Part shown: positions 4,041 through 6,548 of the stretch, piece after piece
How positions within the stretch are numbered: the first letter of the stretch is position 1
Layout of the letters: each line of letters opens with the position of its first letter
Source of the DNA: Candidatus Saccharibacteria bacterium UBA2112
GTDB lineage: Bacteria; Patescibacteriota; Saccharimonadia; Saccharimonadales; Saccharimonadaceae
Direction of reading: 5' to 3'
Assembly: GCA_002331045.1 (NCBI GenBank)
Contig: DCYK01000017.1
Location: forward strand, 1-6,548
DNA length: 6,548 bases
Made by a program: the position numbers and the translations under genes
The notes under the pieces: generated by a model
Told to the model about the DNA's origin: nothing
What the model saw: only the letters and a program-made list of their open reading frames with translations
Databases searched by the model: none

Positions 4041-6548
4041 TGACTACTGTATCTCGACTTATCGATTATTTTATCCCAGCTCATTATGAGCTCTCACTCG
4101 ACATTGAGCGTACCGACAGAAAATTTGATGGTTCGGTAACAATCACCGGTTCGTCGCCGCATGCGGATCAACCAATTAAATTTCACGCGAGAGATCTTAC
4201 TATTGTCGGTGCTACTATCGATGGCAAGGTTGCACAGTTCGAAATGGGAAAAGATGATGAGCTAACACTTCATAGTGAAGGCCTTGGCGCTGGCGAACAT
4301 GAAGTGAGCATTACCTTTGGCGGAGAAATCACCGATGGCATGCATGGTCTCTACCCATGTTATTTTGAGCACAATGGCACCAAGAAAGAGCTACTGGCAA
4401 CACAGTTTGAATCACATCATGCCCGTGAAGTCTTTCCCTGTATTGATGAACCAGCCGCCAAGGCAACGTTTGATGTACATCTCACGACCGAAATGGACGT
4501 CAGCGTACTTGGTAATATGCCGATTAAATCACAAAAAGTGGATGCCGAACGGCTCATTACAACTTTTTATACTACCCCACGGATGAGTACCTACCTCGTT
4601 GCCTTCGTGACCGGGGAGCTCCAGCAAAAAACTCGCAAGACAAAAACCGGTGTCGATATTACTGTATGGGCCACGCCGGCTCAGGACAGCGCCAGCCTTG
4701 ATTTTCCTCTAGAAAGTGCCGTTGAAATCGTCGAGTTTTTTGATAACTATTTCGGCACACCTTATCCACTGCCAAAAGCGGATTTCGTCGCCCTTCCTGA
4801 CTTTTCGTCTGGTGCAATGGAAAATTGGGGACTTATTACATTTCGCGAAGTTGCTCTCCTTGCCCATCCGCAGACAACTAGCATCTCGAGCCGACGCTAT
4901 GTTGCGTCTGTTATCGCCCATGAACTATCTCACCAATGGTTTGGTAACCTCGTCACGATGCAATGGTGGGATGATCTCTGGCTCAACGAAAGCTTTGCTA
5001 CTCTTATGTCGTTCATTGCACTTGATCATTTGCATCCAGATTGGAATACGTGGTTGGATTTCACCCTGGACGAAACAATCCAGGCGCTCAGACGTGACTG
5101 CATTGACGGAGTCCAACCGGTCAAGGTGGATGTCAAGCACCCCGATGAAATAAATACTATTTTTGATCCATCGATTGTTTACGCCAAAGGTGCACGCCTC
5201 ATGCGCATGGTACAGCACTATATCGGCGAAGAAGCCTTTCAAGCTGGTCTTAAACAATACTTTAGCGATCACGCCTATAAAAATACCGTCGGTGACGATT
5301 TGTGGAGTGCACTCAGCAAAGCGAGCAACAAGAACATTAAGGATATGATGAACACCTGGTTGTCTCAGACTGGCTATCCGGTTGTCACAATCACGCGTGA
5401 CGATGATACGGTAACACTTGAACAGCAACAATTCTTTGTTGGCCCTCATAAATCAACAGATACTTTATGGCCAATTCCACTCGATGCCAATAGTCAGAAT
5501 GCTCCACGTATTTTTGATACACGAAAAGTATCGTTTACTTCGAGTGAACCACTCCATCTTAACCAACGAGACAGCGCTCACTTTATTACAAGTTACGATG
5601 AGTTATCACGCCAAGCGCTAATAGATAAAATCGAAGATAATTCGCTTGACCCGCTTGGTCGACTGCAGCGCCTCAATGAAGCAACACTCCTGGCACGTGG
5701 CGGTGTTATTTCAAGCGATAAATTACTGCCTGTGATTAAAGCTTTTCATAACGAACCGTTGGATTCAGTATGGAGCATCGCTTCTATCACGCTAGCTGAG
5801 CTACGAAAGTTTGTCGAAGACAATAAAGAGGCCGAGCAGAAACTCCGTCGTTTCTCAGCAGAACTTGCCCGTGAAGAGTATGAACGTCTTGGCTGGACAG
5901 CGCTCGATAATGAGCCAGAAGAGGACACTAAGCTCCGTTCTACCATTATTGCAATGACACTGTACGGAGAGGTGCCAGAGGCCCTACAGAAAGCAAAAGA
6001 GCTATACCAAACGACCCCGCTAGAAGCGCTCGATCCAGAACTCCGTCCACTCATCATTAGTTCTGTCGTGCGCTATGGAGACGGTGTAATCGTTGACGAG
6101 CTTCTCGAGGCATATCAAGAAACCGCATCAGCTGACCTTCTACACGATATCTGTGTCGGCATAACAAGTACACGCCTACCGGAAAAGATAGCCTTATTGC
6201 TAGAATGCGTAAAAAACCCTGATATTGTACGTCAACAAGATGTCTTCCGATGGTACGCCTACCTCATTAGGGGACGAGATAGCCGTGAAATGGCCTGGAG
6301 ATGGGCACGCGATAATTGGGATTGGATCACGGAAACATTTCGTGGCGACAAGAGTTATGATGATATTCCTCGTTATAGCGCCTCTGGCCTTATGACACGC
6401 CAGCAGCTACAAGAATATAAGGACTTTTTTGGTCCAAAATCACAAGATCCAGCGCTTGCCCGTGCCATTCTTATGGGCACAAGCGAAATCGAAGGACGGG
6501 TTGAGCTCATTGAACGCGATAAAACAGCGGTTCAAAAGGCATTGCTAG
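4040..6548 (+). CDS. M1 family zinc aminopeptidase (aminopeptidase N type), lacking only its 3' end
   Basis: This cytosolic metalloenzyme removes N-terminal residues from peptides. In all, 836 codons are open and the gene continues past the window. Domains in order: an N-terminal beta domain (about 1-190) with T121-Q-F-E124 (substrate amino-terminus binding) and F132-P-C-I-D-E-P138; a thermolysin-like catalytic domain (about 190-430) with G258-A-M-E-N262, the zinc motif H294-E-L-S-H298, third ligand E317 in L-N-E-S-F-A-T, and catalytic Y381 in V-Y-A-K-G-A; then a helical ERAP1-like C-terminal domain (about 480-836). All catalytic residues are present. Length and domain plan resemble actinobacterial PepN and ERAP1-type enzymes more than E. 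coli PepN. The final visible residues (VELIERDKTAVQKALL) resemble family C-termini, so only a few residues are probably missing. No signal peptide. The start is ATG 4040, 8 bp after TATACT with no Shine-Dalgarno. It probably recycles peptides in an organism with limited amino-acid synthesis (inference). Confidence 0.95.
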   Translation, partial: MTTVSRLIDYFIPAHYELSLDIERTDRKFDGSVTITGSSPHADQPIKFHARDLTIVGATIDGKVAQFEMGKDDELTLHSEGLGAGEHEVSITFGGEITDGMHGLYPCYFEHNGTKKELLATQFESHHAREVFPCIDEPAAKATFDVHLTTEMDVSVLGNMPIKSQKVDAERLITTFYTTPRMSTYLVAFVTGELQQKTRKTKTGVDITVWATPAQDSASLDFPLESAVEIVEFFDNYFGTPYPLPKADFVALPDFSSGAMENWGLITFREVALLAHPQTTSISSRRYVASVIAHELSHQWFGNLVTMQWWDDLWLNESFATLMSFIALDHLHPDWNTWLDFTLDETIQALRRDCIDGVQPVKVDVKHPDEINTIFDPSIVYAKGARLMRMVQHYIGEEAFQAGLKQYFSDHAYKNTVGDDLWSALSKASNKNIKDMMNTWLSQTGYPVVTITRDDDTVTLEQQQFFVGPHKSTDTLWPIPLDANSQNAPRIFDTRKVSFTSSEPLHLNQRDSAHFITSYDELSRQALIDKIEDNSLDPLGRLQRLNEATLLARGGVISSDKLLPVIKAFHNEPLDSVWSIASITLAELRKFVEDNKEAEQKLRRFSAELAREEYERLGWTALDNEPEEDTKLRSTIIAMTLYGEVPEALQKAKELYQTTPLEALDPELRPLIISSVVRYGDGVIVDELLEAYQETASADLLHDICVGITSTRLPEKIALLLECVKNPDIVRQQDVFRWYAYLIRGRDSREMAWRWARDNWDWITETFRGDKSYDDIPRYSASGLMTRQQLQEYKDFFGPKSQDPALARAILMGTSEIEGRVELIERDKTAVQKALL

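Noticed and set aside
4716..5153. Plus-strand open frame of 145 codons inside the aminopeptidase gene
   Set aside because: It is out of frame with the conserved GAMEN and HELSH coding sequence, with a Ser/Leu-rich translation typical of a shadow frame.
4925..5449. Minus-strand open frame of 174 codons inside the aminopeptidase gene
   Set aside because: It is antisense to the zinc-site and following region of an intact M1 enzyme. The plus-strand codons explain the openness and no start signals are present.
5746..6057. Minus-strand Ser-rich frame of 103 codons
   Set aside because: Low-complexity serine/arginine translation typical of antisense to Glu/Leu-rich helices of the aminopeptidase C-terminal domain.
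6546..6548. TAG at the very end as the aminopeptidase stop codon
   Set aside because: It is out of frame: the reading frame from ATG 4040 reads TTG, CTA and then one leftover base, so the gene runs past the window.

Overview
The window looks like bacterial chromosome from a small-genome lineage, most likely Candidatus Saccharibacteria (TM7) or a close Patescibacteria relative. This is judged from the resemblance of the NusA N-terminus and the M1 aminopeptidase to proteins I recall from that group, from tight packing (no gap over about 110 bp), and from frequent lack of Shine-Dalgarno sites. UGA acts as a stop (one gene ends in TGA), so the standard bacterial code applies. The taxonomic call is an inference; no rRNA or marker tree is available. 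I see no IS element, CRISPR array, tRNA or prophage.

Layout. Positions 1-251 (minus) hold the first 83 codons of nusA. Its leader carries a predicted promoter and a terminator-like hairpin with a U tract, placed before the Shine-Dalgarno. Divergently on the plus strand lies a two-gene unit: a NUDIX hydrolase (361-762) and a HIT-family protein (about 804-1301) whose reading frame has no ATG, GTG or TTG start before its conserved N-terminus. Next, on the same strand, are a short J-domain protein (1349-1783) and a CNNM/CorC-type membrane protein with paired CBS domains (1812-2798). Two minus-strand genes follow: an unrecognised 136-residue protein (2809-3219), ending 10 bp from the CNNM gene in a convergent pair, and an exported HNH nuclease of the DUF1524 family (3314-4009). 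A near-complete M1 zinc aminopeptidase (4040 to beyond the end) is divergent from the nuclease.

The genes do not form one pathway. NUDIX and HIT are both nucleotide-phosphate hydrolase folds and are probably co-transcribed. The nuclease and aminopeptidase could both serve salvage (extracellular nucleic acid cleavage; cytosolic peptide turnover), which would suit a host-dependent organism with few biosynthetic genes, but this is speculative.

The most notable signals are regulatory. (1) A possible NusA-responsive attenuator lies in the nusA leader. (2) Several -10 elements (TATACT/TATAAT) sit 6-11 bp before start codons that lack a Shine-Dalgarno, implying leaderless or nearly leaderless mRNAs. 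(3) An 18-bp perfect palindrome with two AGTATACT copies may serve as a symmetric two-way -10 between the nuclease and aminopeptidase genes. (4) The HIT gene appears to start at ATA with a well-placed Shine-Dalgarno, or else contains an indel. I found no clear evidence of a wholly new multi-gene system.
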